Shown here: positions 38,632-47,331 of the stretch, piece by piece
Numbering within the stretch: the first letter of the stretch is position 1
How the letters are laid out: every line of letters starts with the position of its first letter
Assembly: GCF_011008565.1 (NCBI RefSeq)
Contig: NZ_JAAIWK010000002.1
Location: forward strand, 186,001 to 250,000
Source of the DNA: Heyndrickxia ginsengihumi
GTDB lineage: Bacteria > Bacillota > Bacilli > Bacillales > Bacillaceae_C
Direction: 5' to 3'
Length of the DNA: 64,000 nucleotides
Made by a program: the position numbers and the translations under genes
Notes under the pieces: model-generated
Seen by the model: the letters and a program-made list of their open reading frames with translations, nothing else
Databases searched by the model: none
Told to the model about the DNA's origin: nothing

Positions 38632-39504
38632 TTGACAAATAATCAAAATGCAACCAAACAAATCTTTCCGAAACAATCTCAAAATCAGCAGCCAGGCATA
38701 GAGACGATAATGAACCCGCAGCCCGAAAGTGTAAACACTTATTATAAAGGGAGTGGTAAATTAGCCGGGAAAACAGCTTTAATTACTGGTGGTGACAGCG
38801 GTATTGGAAAATCCGTAGCTATTTATTTTGCAAAAGAAGGAGCAAATGTTGCTATATGCTACCTAGAAGAACATGAGGATGCCGAAAATACGAAAAAACA
38901 AATTGAGCAAGAGGGACAAGAATGTCTGCTTGTTTCCGGTGATATTGGCGATGAGCAGCATTGCCAGCAAGCAGTCAATAAAGTCATTGCTCAATTTGGT
39001 GCACTTGATATATTAGTAAATAATGCGGCTGAACAGCATCCGCAACAATCCATTTTAAATATCACGAAAGAACAATTAGAACGAACATTTAAAACGAATA
39101 TCTTTTCCCAATTTTTTATGGTCAAAGCAGCATTTCCCCACTTAAAAAAGGGAAGTTCGATTATCAACACTGCTTCCATTACAGCTTATAAAGGCAATCC
39201 GCAGCTACTTGATTACTCTAGCACGAAAGGAGCAATCGTTTCTTTTACGCGATCGCTCGCTCTTTCTCTTGTTTCCCAAGGAATACGTGTAAATGGCGTA
39301 GCACCAGGTCCAATTTGGACACCGCTTATTCCGTCTACTTTTTCTCCTGAACAAGTGGCAACATTTGGTTCTGATACACCGATGAAACGGCCTGGACAAC
39401 CTAGTGAATTAGCTCCCGCCTTTGTTTTTCTAGCCTCTGATGACTCAAGCTTTATTACAGGACAAATGATTCACATAAATGGTGGAGAAATTGTAAATGG
39501 CTAA
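38632..39504 (+). CDS. SDR family oxidoreductase (YhdF/YhxC-like)
   Basis: A 290-residue short-chain dehydrogenase of the group that includes the Bacillus general stress proteins YhdF, YdaD and YhxC. An N-terminal extension (PGIETIMNPQPES) is typical of this group. The nucleotide motif is TGGDSGIGKS (near 53), NNAAEQ near 135, and the catalytic Tyr-Lys pair is in YSSTKGA. The start is TTG 38632 with GAGGAGTG 8 bases upstream. The substrate is unknown; NADP(H) or NAD(H) cannot be told apart here. Confidence 0.88.
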   Translation: MTNNQNATKQIFPKQSQNQQPGIETIMNPQPESVNTYYKGSGKLAGKTALITGGDSGIGKSVAIYFAKEGANVAICYLEEHEDAENTKKQIEQEGQECLLVSGDIGDEQHCQQAVNKVIAQFGALDILVNNAAEQHPQQSILNITKEQLERTFKTNIFSQFFMVKAAFPHLKKGSSIINTASITAYKGNPQLLDYSSTKGAIVSFTRSLALSLVSQGIRVNGVAPGPIWTPLIPSTFSPEQVATFGSDTPMKRPGQPSELAPAFVFLASDDSSFITGQMIHINGGEIVNG

Positions 39505-39539
39505 TGATCGTTTTTAAAATAAAAAGAAAAGGCTGATAG

Positions 39540-39690
39540 AGAAGGATATTAACTAAAGAAACCCCGAATATTGCACTCCACCCCCGCTCTGGAAATATAC
39601 GATCCTCCCGCAGGAGTCTACGTTATATTTCCGGAGCTGATTTGTGTAATGTTGTCTTTAGCTAACCACTTTCGAGTTTTGTCTCAGTCT
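39540..39690 (+). repeat. Dispersed repeat, copy 2
   Basis: Begins GGATATTAACTAAAGAAAC, contains CCCCCGCTCTGGAAATATAC, CTCCCGCAGGAGTCTACG and ATATTTCCGGAGCTGATTTG, and ends CTTTAGCTAACCACTTTCG. The GGAAATATA / TATATTTCC arms form an internal inverted repeat. It aligns with 60160-60315 over almost its full length and with 31280-31406 in inverse orientation. Confidence 0.85.
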
Positions 39691-39704
39691 TTTATCGTCA
39701 AAAG

Positions 39705-39738
39705 GAGTTTAGAATAAGACCATTCTAAACTCTTTTTT
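39705..39738 (+). terminator. Terminator downstream of the SDR gene
   Basis: Perfect stem GAGTTTAGAAT / ATTCTAAACTC and a run of six T. It lies beyond the repeat, about 200 bases from the stop. Confidence 0.8.
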
Positions 39739-39764
39739 AAGGTGAATCGTTTATATCTACTTAG

Positions 39765-39870
39765 ATTGGAAGACTCCTGCGGGAAATGCAGAATATGTGA
39801 GCCCCCACAAGCACGAAGCGTGTTGAGAGACCCTGTGTCCGTTCATGGAAAGCAAGTAATTCTAGGGCAA
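39765..39870. repeat. Degenerate GC-rich intergenic repeat
   Basis: Words such as AGACTCCTGCGGGAAATGC, GAGCCCCCACAAGCACGAAGCG and GGAAAGCAAG resemble the widespread Bacillus CTCCTGCGGGAA repeat. It immediately follows dispersed repeat copy 2. Confidence 0.55.
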
Positions 39871-39897
39871 ATCAGCCTACTATGTTTAAAATAAAAA

Positions 39898-39937
39898 ACT
39901 GTAAACAGACCTCCATGTTAAGAAGTTTGTCTACAGT
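39898..39937 (-). terminator. yisL terminator, member of a hairpin repeat family
   Basis: Imperfect stem ACTGTAAACAGAC / GTTTGTCTACAGT; on the minus strand it is followed by TTTTTTATTTT. The same hairpin, with the preceding ATGTTTAAAAT, recurs at 57224-57265. Confidence 0.75.
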
Positions 39938-39970
39938 CAGTCAAATGAATACATTTCATCTTCTCTTTTT

Positions 39971-40345
39971 TTAATAGAACGGATGAAACCCTAAAGGTAA
40001 TTTTAATCCTAAGTATAAGACGATCAATAAAAAGATAATAAATAAGATCCAGAACATGCCCGTTCTTTTTCCTTTAGACAATCGGATTAAAATCATTTCC
40101 ATAAAGCCTAAAACAAGAAGTCCACCTAGTAATTTTACACCATACATAGCCGGGTTAATACTTTGATTATGTATGAATAATAATCCCCCTGTTATGATTA
40201 CAAGTATGTAAAAAACACGTAGTATCATTTGCGTCACTTTGAATCCTACTTTATTCCCCTTGGCATGTAAAATAAGGGCAATAATGAATAAAATAAGCGC
40301 AATTCCCCAAGTCGTAATATGGGCATGGGTGCTAGTTACAAACAT
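39971..40345 (-). CDS. yisL: UPF0344 membrane protein YisL
   Basis: A 124-residue integral membrane protein with four hydrophobic segments (about 12-28, 41-60, 68-87 and 96-116). AHITTWGIALILFI at the start and LGLKLPLGFHPF at the end match the YisL/DUF1516 family. AGGAGATG precedes the ATG. The function is unknown. It lies next to yisK, as in B. subtilis. Confidence 0.92.
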   Translation of the reverse strand: MFVTSTHAHITTWGIALILFIIALILHAKGNKVGFKVTQMILRVFYILVIITGGLLFIHNQSINPAMYGVKLLGGLLVLGFMEMILIRLSKGKRTGMFWILFIIFLLIVLYLGLKLPLGFHPFY

Positions 40346-40392
40346 ATTTTCATCTCCTACTCTCTATAAATTATTTAGCTGCCAGCACTCGA

Positions 40393-41289
40393 TTATTTTA
40401 TCACATTTATCAACGTTCCAATACTTTGAACTGTAATTTCGACTCGATCCCCTGTTTTTAAAAAACGAGGCGGCTTAAAACCATTTCCAACTCCTGCTGG
40501 TGTTCCTGTCGCAATAATGTCACCCGGCTCTAATGTCATACCTTTCGATAATTCAGAAATAATGTCTTCAATAGAAAAAATAAAATGCTGTGTATTTGAC
40601 TGCTGCCTAATTTCTCCATTTACTTTCGTCATAATATCTAATTCATTTGGATTTGAAATTTCGTTATGATGAACAATCCAAGGGCCAATTGGGCATGAAG
40701 TATCAAGGCTTTTTCCAATAAAAAATTGCTTATGCTTTTTTTGCAAATCACGGGCTGTTATATCATTTAATATTGTATAACCAAAAACATAATGAAGTGC
40801 CTCTTCTTTTGCAATCTGTTTTCCCTTTTTTCCTATAACTAAAGCTAATTCACCCTCATAATCAAGTGCTGAAGTTAGTTCTGAATGGGAGTCAATGTCT
40901 GAAAGATGAGCATTAATCGTTGTCGGCGCCTTTGTGAATATTATAATGTTTTCTGGAATATCTGCTGCACTTCCCATTTCAATCGCATGATCACGATAAT
41001 TTTTTCCAACACAGATAATATTTTTATGAGGATGCGGTATTGGAGATAGAAATTTGATCTCATTAATTGGAAGTAAATATTTCCCATCAATGTTCTCTAT
41101 CTTTCCTAAAATTGCATCGACTAATTGAACAAATGCGTCTCCTTGCTGAATACCTTGAATTAGCTGACGAGGAAGTTTGTCATATTGTTCGTCTTGACTC
41201 AATTGGTAAAGATTTAGTACCGATTCTCCTCGGTTGCACAAAACACCATATTGTTCTTTACCTGCTAATTCAAAACTCAAAAATTTCAA
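40393..41289 (-). CDS. yisK: Fumarylacetoacetate hydrolase family protein YisK
   Basis: A 298-residue FAH-fold enzyme. The C-terminal domain (from about 95) has ICVGKNYRDHAIEMG, DYEGELALVIG with metal-binding acidic residues, and the TGTPAGVG motif. B. subtilis YisK is reported as an oxaloacetate decarboxylase associated with cell shape. TTG 41289 is chosen because AAGGGGTG lies 6 bases upstream; 19 earlier in-frame codons lack a site. An extended -10 (TGGTATAAT, 41363-41355 minus strand) lies upstream. Confidence 0.88.
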   Translation of the reverse strand: MKFLSFELAGKEQYGVLCNRGESVLNLYQLSQDEQYDKLPRQLIQGIQQGDAFVQLVDAILGKIENIDGKYLLPINEIKFLSPIPHPHKNIICVGKNYRDHAIEMGSAADIPENIIIFTKAPTTINAHLSDIDSHSELTSALDYEGELALVIGKKGKQIAKEEALHYVFGYTILNDITARDLQKKHKQFFIGKSLDTSCPIGPWIVHHNEISNPNELDIMTKVNGEIRQQSNTQHFIFSIEDIISELSKGMTLEPGDIIATGTPAGVGNGFKPPRFLKTGDRVEITVQSIGTLINVIK

Positions 41290-41430
41290 TAAAAACACCC
41301 CTTCGCATAAATAATTAATAGGATTTTCATCATTCATTCTGTTCATCTTTATCCATTATACCAGTCTAAATTATATCTTTGGATTATTTTGCATCATATT
41401 CACCACCTTCTATTCTTAGGCGAATGAATC

Positions 41431-41457
41431 ACATATTTATAACCCACTCATACAATA
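41431..41457 (+). promoter_or_regulatory. Sigma-K promoter of the gerP operon
   Basis: CATACAATA at 41449-41457 matches CATANNNTA exactly, and AC at 41431-41432 is 16 bases upstream. gerP is known to be sigma-K dependent in B. subtilis. A second CATANNNTA (41486-41494) lacks a well-spaced AC. Confidence 0.65.
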
Positions 41458-41528
41458 AAGCGAGACAATAATCCATAATAGGTTTCATAATCTATAAGAC
41501 ATTGAACCCTAATAAGGATGTGGAAGTA

Positions 41529-41750
41529 ATGCCTGGTTTTGTTGGCGCTATACAAGTTGTGAATATTAGTTCGAGCGGCGTATTAAATGTTGGAGATGTT
41601 TTTCTTATTCAGCCAATTTCTTCTTCAAAAACATTTGCAGGGGCTGGTTCATTTAATACAGGAGAAACCGTTTCAATTACGAACCATCAATCAAACACTA
41701 ATACGTTTGATTTTGACACAATTGATCAAGGAAACTATTTAAATTTATAG
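41529..41750 (+). CDS. gerPA: Spore germination protein GerPA
   Basis: First gene of a complete gerPA-PF operon. The products sit in the inner spore coat and let small germinants reach their receptors. The 73-residue protein has the GerPA/PF core: MPGFVGAIQVVNISSSGVLNVGD, then SKTFAGAGSFNTGE. ATG 41529 follows AAGGATGTGG. The next gene begins 13 bases after its stop. Confidence 0.93.
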   Translation: MPGFVGAIQVVNISSSGVLNVGDVFLIQPISSSKTFAGAGSFNTGETVSITNHQSNTNTFDFDTIDQGNYLNL

Positions 41751-41763
41751 CAGGTGATGTTTG

Positions 41764-42057
41764 ATGAATATTTACGTACAACAAACGATTCAAATTCGCC
41801 AAATCAAAATTGGTGGTGTTTCAAATTCCTCTGTATTTCAAATTGGAACATCCGGTATTATCAAACCAGCTTCATATTTATATAATACTGGTGGCTTTAC
41901 AACTCCCGCTCCTTCTGCAACTGCTGAAACAATTGAAGAAAATTCACCGTTAACGACTGTTCCATTACAATCGGGAGCCGGTGGTGCTGGCGCTACCGGG
42001 GCCGGGGCTGCTGGCGCTGGCGCTGGTGCTGCAGGAGCCGGGGCCGGTGTAAGATGA
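41764..42057 (+). CDS. gerPB: Spore germination protein GerPB with Gly/Ala-rich tail
   Basis: A 97-residue coat permeability protein. The N-terminal 60 residues (IYVQQTIQIRQIKIGGVSNS, then QIGTSG) are GerPB-like. The last 27 residues are nearly all Gly and Ala, encoded by a GC-rich tandem array of GGN and GCN codons unlike the surrounding AT-rich DNA; B. subtilis GerPB is shorter. ATG 41764 has AGGTGA 6 bases upstream. It is co-transcribed with gerPA. Confidence 0.92.
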   Translation: MNIYVQQTIQIRQIKIGGVSNSSVFQIGTSGIIKPASYLYNTGGFTTPAPSATAETIEENSPLTTVPLQSGAGGAGATGAGAAGAGAGAAGAGAGVR

Positions 42058-42070
42058 AAAGGAGGTTAAT

Positions 42071-42682
42071 ATGGTAGATTTCCTTTCTCAACTTCAACAA
42101 CTTTATCAATACATTCAAGTCCAAGAAAATAAAATTATTCAACTTGAAAATATTGTGAAAAAATTAACAGCCGAAGTCGAAACATTAAAATCAAAACCGC
42201 CAATTCATGTGGATCGAATTGAATATGCATTTGACCAATTGAAAATTGAACAACTTGATGGAACGTTAAATATTGGATTAAACCCTTCCGATTTAGGTAA
42301 TATTGAAGATTTGGCTGTAAACAAAGGACCTACGCAAGCAAAGCAAGAAAACCAAACAGTTGCAGCTAAAAAACCTTTAACTGAAAGGTTGCTGCATTAT
42401 ATTGACCATGATTTATCTACTGTTATCAAAGATGCTGAAAGACAATTTAAATTACCATTAAATGCTGAGTACCACGACTTCATAAAATCGGATTTAAAAA
42501 ATCAGCTTGAACAACGAATCAATTACTATTTAAATCAAAGAGATCAAACTTCACAAGCGAATGACGAAGACTTGATAAATACGGTATTTCAACAGATCAA
42601 GGATGATATTGATCATGCCGTCTATACCTTTATTGCGAAATTACCAAATAATATTAACGGAGGTCCTAATAATGGAACTTAA
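42071..42682 (+). CDS. gerPC: Spore germination protein GerPC
   Basis: The largest GerP protein, at 203 residues, of the usual GerPC length. A coiled-coil N-terminus (QLYQYIQVQENKIIQLENIVKKL) leads to IEYAFDQLKIEQLDGTLNIG, the family motif, and a charged C-terminal helix region. AAAAGGAGG precedes the ATG. Its 3' end overlaps gerPD by 11 bases. Confidence 0.93.
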   Translation: MVDFLSQLQQLYQYIQVQENKIIQLENIVKKLTAEVETLKSKPPIHVDRIEYAFDQLKIEQLDGTLNIGLNPSDLGNIEDLAVNKGPTQAKQENQTVAAKKPLTERLLHYIDHDLSTVIKDAERQFKLPLNAEYHDFIKSDLKNQLEQRINYYLNQRDQTSQANDEDLINTVFQQIKDDIDHAVYTFIAKLPNNINGGPNNGT

Positions 42683-42851
42683 TGTTGTGAATCGTGAAAT
42701 CAATGTTGAACAAATAGAGATTATTGGTGTTTCGGCTTCATCAGTCTTACTAGTTGGTGATGTAAATACTATTCAGCAGGCTTCTACCTTTGATACACCA
42801 GCAGAATCTTTAATTATCGGACCGTTCGTTCCACTTGCACGGAGAGGATAA
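42672..42851 (+). CDS. gerPD: Spore germination protein GerPD
   Basis: A 59-residue coat protein with NVVNREINVEQIEIIGVS and DTPAESLIIGPFVPLA, the latter nearly identical to the GerPD C-terminus. ATG 42672 has GGAGGT 7 bases upstream, inside gerPC; the longer open frame upstream is noncoding in this phase. Confidence 0.92.
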   Translation: MELNVVNREINVEQIEIIGVSASSVLLVGDVNTIQQASTFDTPAESLIIGPFVPLARRG

Positions 42852-42854
42852 CAA

Positions 42855-43259
42855 ATGTTTCGATCTTCAGTTGTAGACTATATAAATATAAAAAATGTTA
42901 TCTTTTCTTCTAATATAATTGTTGGTGACTCCAATAAAATAGAAATGGATTCAAGAATTATTGCAATTCAAAGACAACAAGAAATTTTTTATGGGTACGA
43001 GGCACCTTTTGAAAACTTTCCAATCTTCACTGAAGTCATCCCAATTCCTCCAATAACAGAAGAGTTGCATTTTCAGCGTTTTAACGCAGATCCTGTGATT
43101 AAAGTAGGAACAATCAATGTTCTAGGTTTCTCAACTTCAACTGTTTTACAGGTCGGTAATACGAAAGATATCTATTTGGAATCAAGAATTCATCATTTAC
43201 GGCAATTAAATCCACAAAGCAAGGAAGAGGCTCTCACAACCTTCCATCATGAAATATAA
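42855..43259 (+). CDS. gerPE: Spore germination protein GerPE
   Basis: A 134-residue GerPE protein with two repeats of the GerP-like strand pattern (VVDYINIKNVIFSSNIIVGD near the start and VGTINVLGFSTSTVLQVGN near 95). It starts 3 bases after gerPD, with AGAGG just upstream. It is part of the same coat-permeability operon. Confidence 0.92.
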   Translation: MFRSSVVDYINIKNVIFSSNIIVGDSNKIEMDSRIIAIQRQQEIFYGYEAPFENFPIFTEVIPIPPITEELHFQRFNADPVIKVGTINVLGFSTSTVLQVGNTKDIYLESRIHHLRQLNPQSKEEALTTFHHEI

Positions 43260-43299
43260 TGAATTTTAAATAAAATGTTTTTATAAAGAGGGTGAGAAA

Positions 43300-43518
43300 A
43301 TGCCAGCAATTGTTGGACCTTTACAAATTTTTAATGTTGGAAACGGAATTATCCATTTTGGCGATACTGCCGTAATTTCTCCAAAAACGAGTTCAAAAAC
43401 GACAAGCGGTTCAGGTGCTCTTTCAACCGCAAGCTTTATTATTACAAATAATGCACTTAGTGCTAATAATACATTTAATGGCAGTGTGTTTGACCAGCCT
43501 ACATTAGGAAATAATTAG
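43300..43518 (+). CDS. gerPF: Spore germination protein GerPF
   Basis: A 72-residue paralogue of GerPA: MPAIVGPLQIFNVGNGIIHFG, then SPKTSSKTTSGSGALSTASF. GAGGGTG precedes the ATG. Last gene of the operon, followed at once by a terminator. In B. subtilis yisB and sbcCD follow; here addA is next. Confidence 0.93.
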   Translation: MPAIVGPLQIFNVGNGIIHFGDTAVISPKTSSKTTSGSGALSTASFIITNNALSANNTFNGSVFDQPTLGNN

Positions 43519-43519
43519 T

Positions 43520-43565
43520 AAAAAGGCCAGTTATCCTCATTACTACGGATAACTAGCCTTTTTAC
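43520..43565. terminator. Bidirectional terminator between gerPF and addA
   Basis: Stem AAAAAGGC-AGTTATCC / GGATAACT-GCCTTTTT with single-base irregularities and T-runs on both strands, between convergent genes. Confidence 0.88.
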
Positions 43566-43566
43566 T

Positions 43567-46500
43567 TTATACATGCAATAAGTAGCCACCATCAAAGAAA
43601 TATAGGAATTTCCCATTTACTTTTTTCTTCAGTATTGTTTCAAGAGCTCTCTCATATAAATCTAGCTGAATTTTATATCGCTTCTCTAATATTGGCCGTG
43701 CTTCTTCAAGTCCACCTTTAAATCGGTCTTGAATCCGATCCGTTTTATAATCCAATAAAATTAATCCGTTCTCTTCCTCAATCACACAATCGAAAATCCC
43801 TTGAATAAAAACATGTTCCTCATCTAATCTTTCATTAGGATAAAGCTCATTAGCTGGGATAGACATACTGAACGGAACTTCGCGCATTACTTTTTCCGCT
43901 GTCAAAAGCTTTAAACCGATTTCAGTTGAAAAAAACTGAATGATTTGCTCAATGGATATAACCTCAATTTGTTCTTTTGTCAACAATTCTTGCTGTTCCA
44001 TTCTTTCTAGTAATGCTGAAATGGACTCTACTGTCGGCAACTTGTCAAACGAAATATGCTGCATAACCATATGCATGGCTGTTCCTCTTTCAGCTGGAGT
44101 AATTGATTTCTCCTGCATAAAGCGCGGTCGATTAAAAATCGGTTTCTGCATTCTGCGAACAATTGTGGAATCTGATGCTTCGTCCCTTATTTCATACATC
44201 CTTTTTATTTCTGAAACAGATTGCTTTGCCCGCTTAACAGATGCACTTTTATATGGATATACCCAACTTAAACGATCGTTAATTTCATCCTTCCACTCTG
44301 ATTCAATTGGACTCGTTTTTTGTTGTTCAACTATTTCGATCCATTCATTTTCTTTCTCTACTTCTAACTGTTCAACATCTAAAAATTCTTTTTTTGATAA
44401 TATCCTTATATTCCAACATGATGGATCTTCGTATATCTCTATGCATGGCTGCTCAACTTTTGCCATACCATCTGCATATAATGCATCCGCATCCCGATGG
44501 CGAACGATAGAAGGACCAATCCAATCTAAAAATGAATTAGCTTGAACACGCAAATGGTCATTTAATAGCCATTCTGAATGATGTAGTCGTATATTCTCCC
44601 ATTTTTTTAATAGCTTGTTAGCATTTTTTACTGTCCCAACAATATATAGACGCTCTTTTGCACGCGTTAGTGCAACATATAAAACGCGCATTTCCTCCGA
44701 AAGTGTTTCAAGCTTTTTCTTTCTTTTAAAAGCAAGCTGCGGTAATGAAGGATAAGAAATCCGCTTTTCTGGATTTAAATATTTACATGCAAAGCCATAA
44801 TCTTTATCAAATAGAAAAGCTTGATTTAGATCACGTATATTAAATTTTCTTGCACTTCCAGCTAAAAATACAACAGGAAACTCAAGCCCTTTACTAGAGT
44901 GAACCGTCATTAAACGCACGACATCTTCCTGTTCACTCAATGATCTGGCGACGCCTAAATCATCTCCCCGATCTTGCATTCTTTCAATAAAGCGCAGGAA
45001 ACGAAATAGTCCTCGAAATGAAGTCTCCTCATATTGACGGGCACGATCATAGAGCGCACGCAAATTTGCTTGTCTTTGTTTCCCCCCAGGCAGACCGCCA
45101 ACAAAATCATAGAATCCTGTCTCACGGTAAAGGAGCCAAATAAGCTCTGATAAAGCGCCTTGCCTAGCAATTGATCGCCACTCTTTTAATTTTTCCAGAA
45201 ACTTTGATAGCTTTTCGTAAAGTTTTTCATCTGTATCATTCGATTTTTCAGCAATATATTTCGTCACCGCTTCATAATATTGACCATATTTTGAGTGAAC
45301 GCGAATTTCAGCCAACTGTTCTTCATCCAAGCCGACAATTGGTGATCTTAGCACAACAGCGATTGGTATATCCTGATAAGGATTATCTATAACTTTAAGT
45401 AATGACATCATAATCGCTATCTCCGTTGCATCAAAATAACCAGTTGAAAGATTGGCATAAATTGGAATTCCTTGTTTTTTAAACTCTTCCATAATTTCCG
45501 GTGCCCATGTCATTGATCTTAGTAAAATAACAATATCCTTATATTGAATAGGGCGGCTTGCACCAATTTTAGGATTATAAATCTCCTTTTTCTCTTGAAT
45601 AAGCTCTTTAATTTTTTGTGCAAGAAATCTTGCTTCAAGCTGAGACTGTTCCAATTCTATTTGGTCTAATCCCTCGTCAGAGGACAACTCTGCTTCTTCT
45701 TCATTGGAATCTTCATCCGATTGATCGATGATAGCCAACTCAATCGGAAATTTCTTGTTTTCAGGGTATGATGCACCTTTCACAAGCTCAGCTTGCTTAT
45801 CATATGACATCTCACCTACCGCGCTCCCCATTATTTGCTTAAAAATATAATTAGTGCCATATAAAATTTCTTTTCGGCTTCTAAAATTTTTAGACAAATC
45901 GATCCGTAACCCTGTCTGTTCCCCATTTGTCGTAAATGTTTGGTATTTCGTTAAAAATAGATTTGGATCTGCAAGCCGAAAACGATAAATGGATTGCTTT
46001 ACATCGCCAACCATAAATAAATTCCCGTCATAGCCACGCCCTGAAGTAATTAATTGAATGATAGTTTCTTGTACCATATTCACATCTTGATACTCATCGA
46101 CTAATACTTCTTTAAATTGTGACTGATAAGACTTTGCTGCTTCTGAAGGTATGATTTCATTAGAAGATGTTTTTTCTAATAAAATTTCAAGGCAATAATG
46201 CTCTAAATCTGAAAAATCCACAAGACCTTTTTCCATTTTTAATCGTGCATATTCATATGAAAATTTTTTAACTAATTCTGCCAATGCAGCAATAACTGGC
46301 TGCATCTCTTCCATATCCTTCAAAAAATATTGCGGCTTCCTTGAAAACAACTCCTCTTTCAATTTCTCAAGCATCATTTTCGCAGATTTGCGCAAATCGT
46401 CTGCGGCCTTAACGAGATCAGGAATAAAATCATCGCCTTTGCAAGACTTAGCACGCGTAAAACTCCATGCGTTTATTTCCGTATATAAATCATTCCATGA

Positions 46501-47331
46501 TTGCTCGTTTGCTTTTAATAATCTATCTACAATTTCAATATCATTTAAATAGTTTTCAGTACGTGGAGCAGGTCCACCTGGTTGTTTCGCTAAATGGAGC
46601 GCTTCTTTTAGCAATTCCTTAGCACCTTGTAACTGCAGGTTTACATCATTTCGAATAGAATCAATGAAGGGAAGAGAATCGATATCCATGTTTTCATTCA
46701 CACTATACATTTCAACTAATTGATCCAACCATGCTATTGGATCTGGATGTGACCGTGAAAAATCATATAATTTTCGAATTAACTCCTGTAATTGTTCATC
46801 ACTGCGATCATTGGAAAATGTATCAACAACTCGATAAAAAGAGGTTGGATCTTCACTCCCATACTCAGCTTCAAATAAATCATCTAGCACTTCATCTCTC
46901 AGTAATTCAGCTTCTGTATCATCTGCAATTCGAAATCCAGGATCAATATTTGTTAAATAATAATATTTTCTGATAACCTCTAAACAAAAGGAATGTAGTG
47001 TTGATATCGATGCTTTATTTAATAAACCTAATTGCCTTCGCAAGTGATGTGAGTCTTGCCGTTCCATAAGTGCCTTTTCAATGGCTTCTCCAATCCGATG
47101 TCGCATTTCAGCAGCAGCAGCATTCGTAAATGTCACAATAAGCAGCTGATCAATATCAAGCGGAGCTTTTTCATCGAGAATTTTTTGAATAATTCTCTCT
47201 ACAAGTACAGCAGTTTTACCAGATCCAGCTGCAGCAGCTACGAGAATGTCTTGATCCTTTGCCATAATTGCTTTCCATTGATCATCCGTCCATGTTGCAT
47301 CAACTGGCTTAATTGGTATAGCTGTTTTCAT
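43567..47331 (-). CDS. addA: ATP-dependent helicase/nuclease subunit A (AddA)
   Basis: The UvrD-like helicase and nuclease subunit of AddAB, which processes double-strand breaks until a Chi sequence is met. The 1254-residue protein has Walker A AAAAGSGKT (32-40), Walker B with VLVDEYQDVN near 410, helicase motif MTVHSSKGLEFPVVF near 815, and a C-terminal RecB-type nuclease with LLDYKTDRI near 1200. Its ATG lies within the end of addB (23-base overlap), so translation is coupled. Confidence 0.96.
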   Translation of the reverse strand: MKTAIPIKPVDATWTDDQWKAIMAKDQDILVAAAAGSGKTAVLVERIIQKILDEKAPLDIDQLLIVTFTNAAAAEMRHRIGEAIEKALMERQDSHHLRRQLGLLNKASISTLHSFCLEVIRKYYYLTNIDPGFRIADDTEAELLRDEVLDDLFEAEYGSEDPTSFYRVVDTFSNDRSDEQLQELIRKLYDFSRSHPDPIAWLDQLVEMYSVNENMDIDSLPFIDSIRNDVNLQLQGAKELLKEALHLAKQPGGPAPRTENYLNDIEIVDRLLKANEQSWNDLYTEINAWSFTRAKSCKGDDFIPDLVKAADDLRKSAKMMLEKLKEELFSRKPQYFLKDMEEMQPVIAALAELVKKFSYEYARLKMEKGLVDFSDLEHYCLEILLEKTSSNEIIPSEAAKSYQSQFKEVLVDEYQDVNMVQETIIQLITSGRGYDGNLFMVGDVKQSIYRFRLADPNLFLTKYQTFTTNGEQTGLRIDLSKNFRSRKEILYGTNYIFKQIMGSAVGEMSYDKQAELVKGASYPENKKFPIELAIIDQSDEDSNEEEAELSSDEGLDQIELEQSQLEARFLAQKIKELIQEKKEIYNPKIGASRPIQYKDIVILLRSMTWAPEIMEEFKKQGIPIYANLSTGYFDATEIAIMMSLLKVIDNPYQDIPIAVVLRSPIVGLDEEQLAEIRVHSKYGQYYEAVTKYIAEKSNDTDEKLYEKLSKFLEKLKEWRSIARQGALSELIWLLYRETGFYDFVGGLPGGKQRQANLRALYDRARQYEETSFRGLFRFLRFIERMQDRGDDLGVARSLSEQEDVVRLMTVHSSKGLEFPVVFLAGSARKFNIRDLNQAFLFDKDYGFACKYLNPEKRISYPSLPQLAFKRKKKLETLSEEMRVLYVALTRAKERLYIVGTVKNANKLLKKWENIRLHHSEWLLNDHLRVQANSFLDWIGPSIVRHRDADALYADGMAKVEQPCIEIYEDPSCWNIRILSKKEFLDVEQLEVEKENEWIEIVEQQKTSPIESEWKDEINDRLSWVYPYKSASVKRAKQSVSEIKRMYEIRDEASDSTIVRRMQKPIFNRPRFMQEKSITPAERGTAMHMVMQHISFDKLPTVESISALLERMEQQELLTKEQIEVISIEQIIQFFSTEIGLKLLTAEKVMREVPFSMSIPANELYPNERLDEEHVFIQGIFDCVIEEENGLILLDYKTDRIQDRFKGGLEEARPILEKRYKIQLDLYERALETILKKKVNGKFLYFFDGGYLLHV

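Noticed and set aside
41377-41403. Minus-strand mini-frame of 8 codons with a Shine-Dalgarno (GAAGGTGGTG)
   Set aside because: Too short to support as a gene; B. subtilis has a small Spo0E-like gene near here but no such sequence is recognisable.
43940-44545. 201-codon plus-strand frame opposite addA
   Set aside because: Antisense shadow of the AddA C-terminal region; Ser/Cys-rich translation with no family features.
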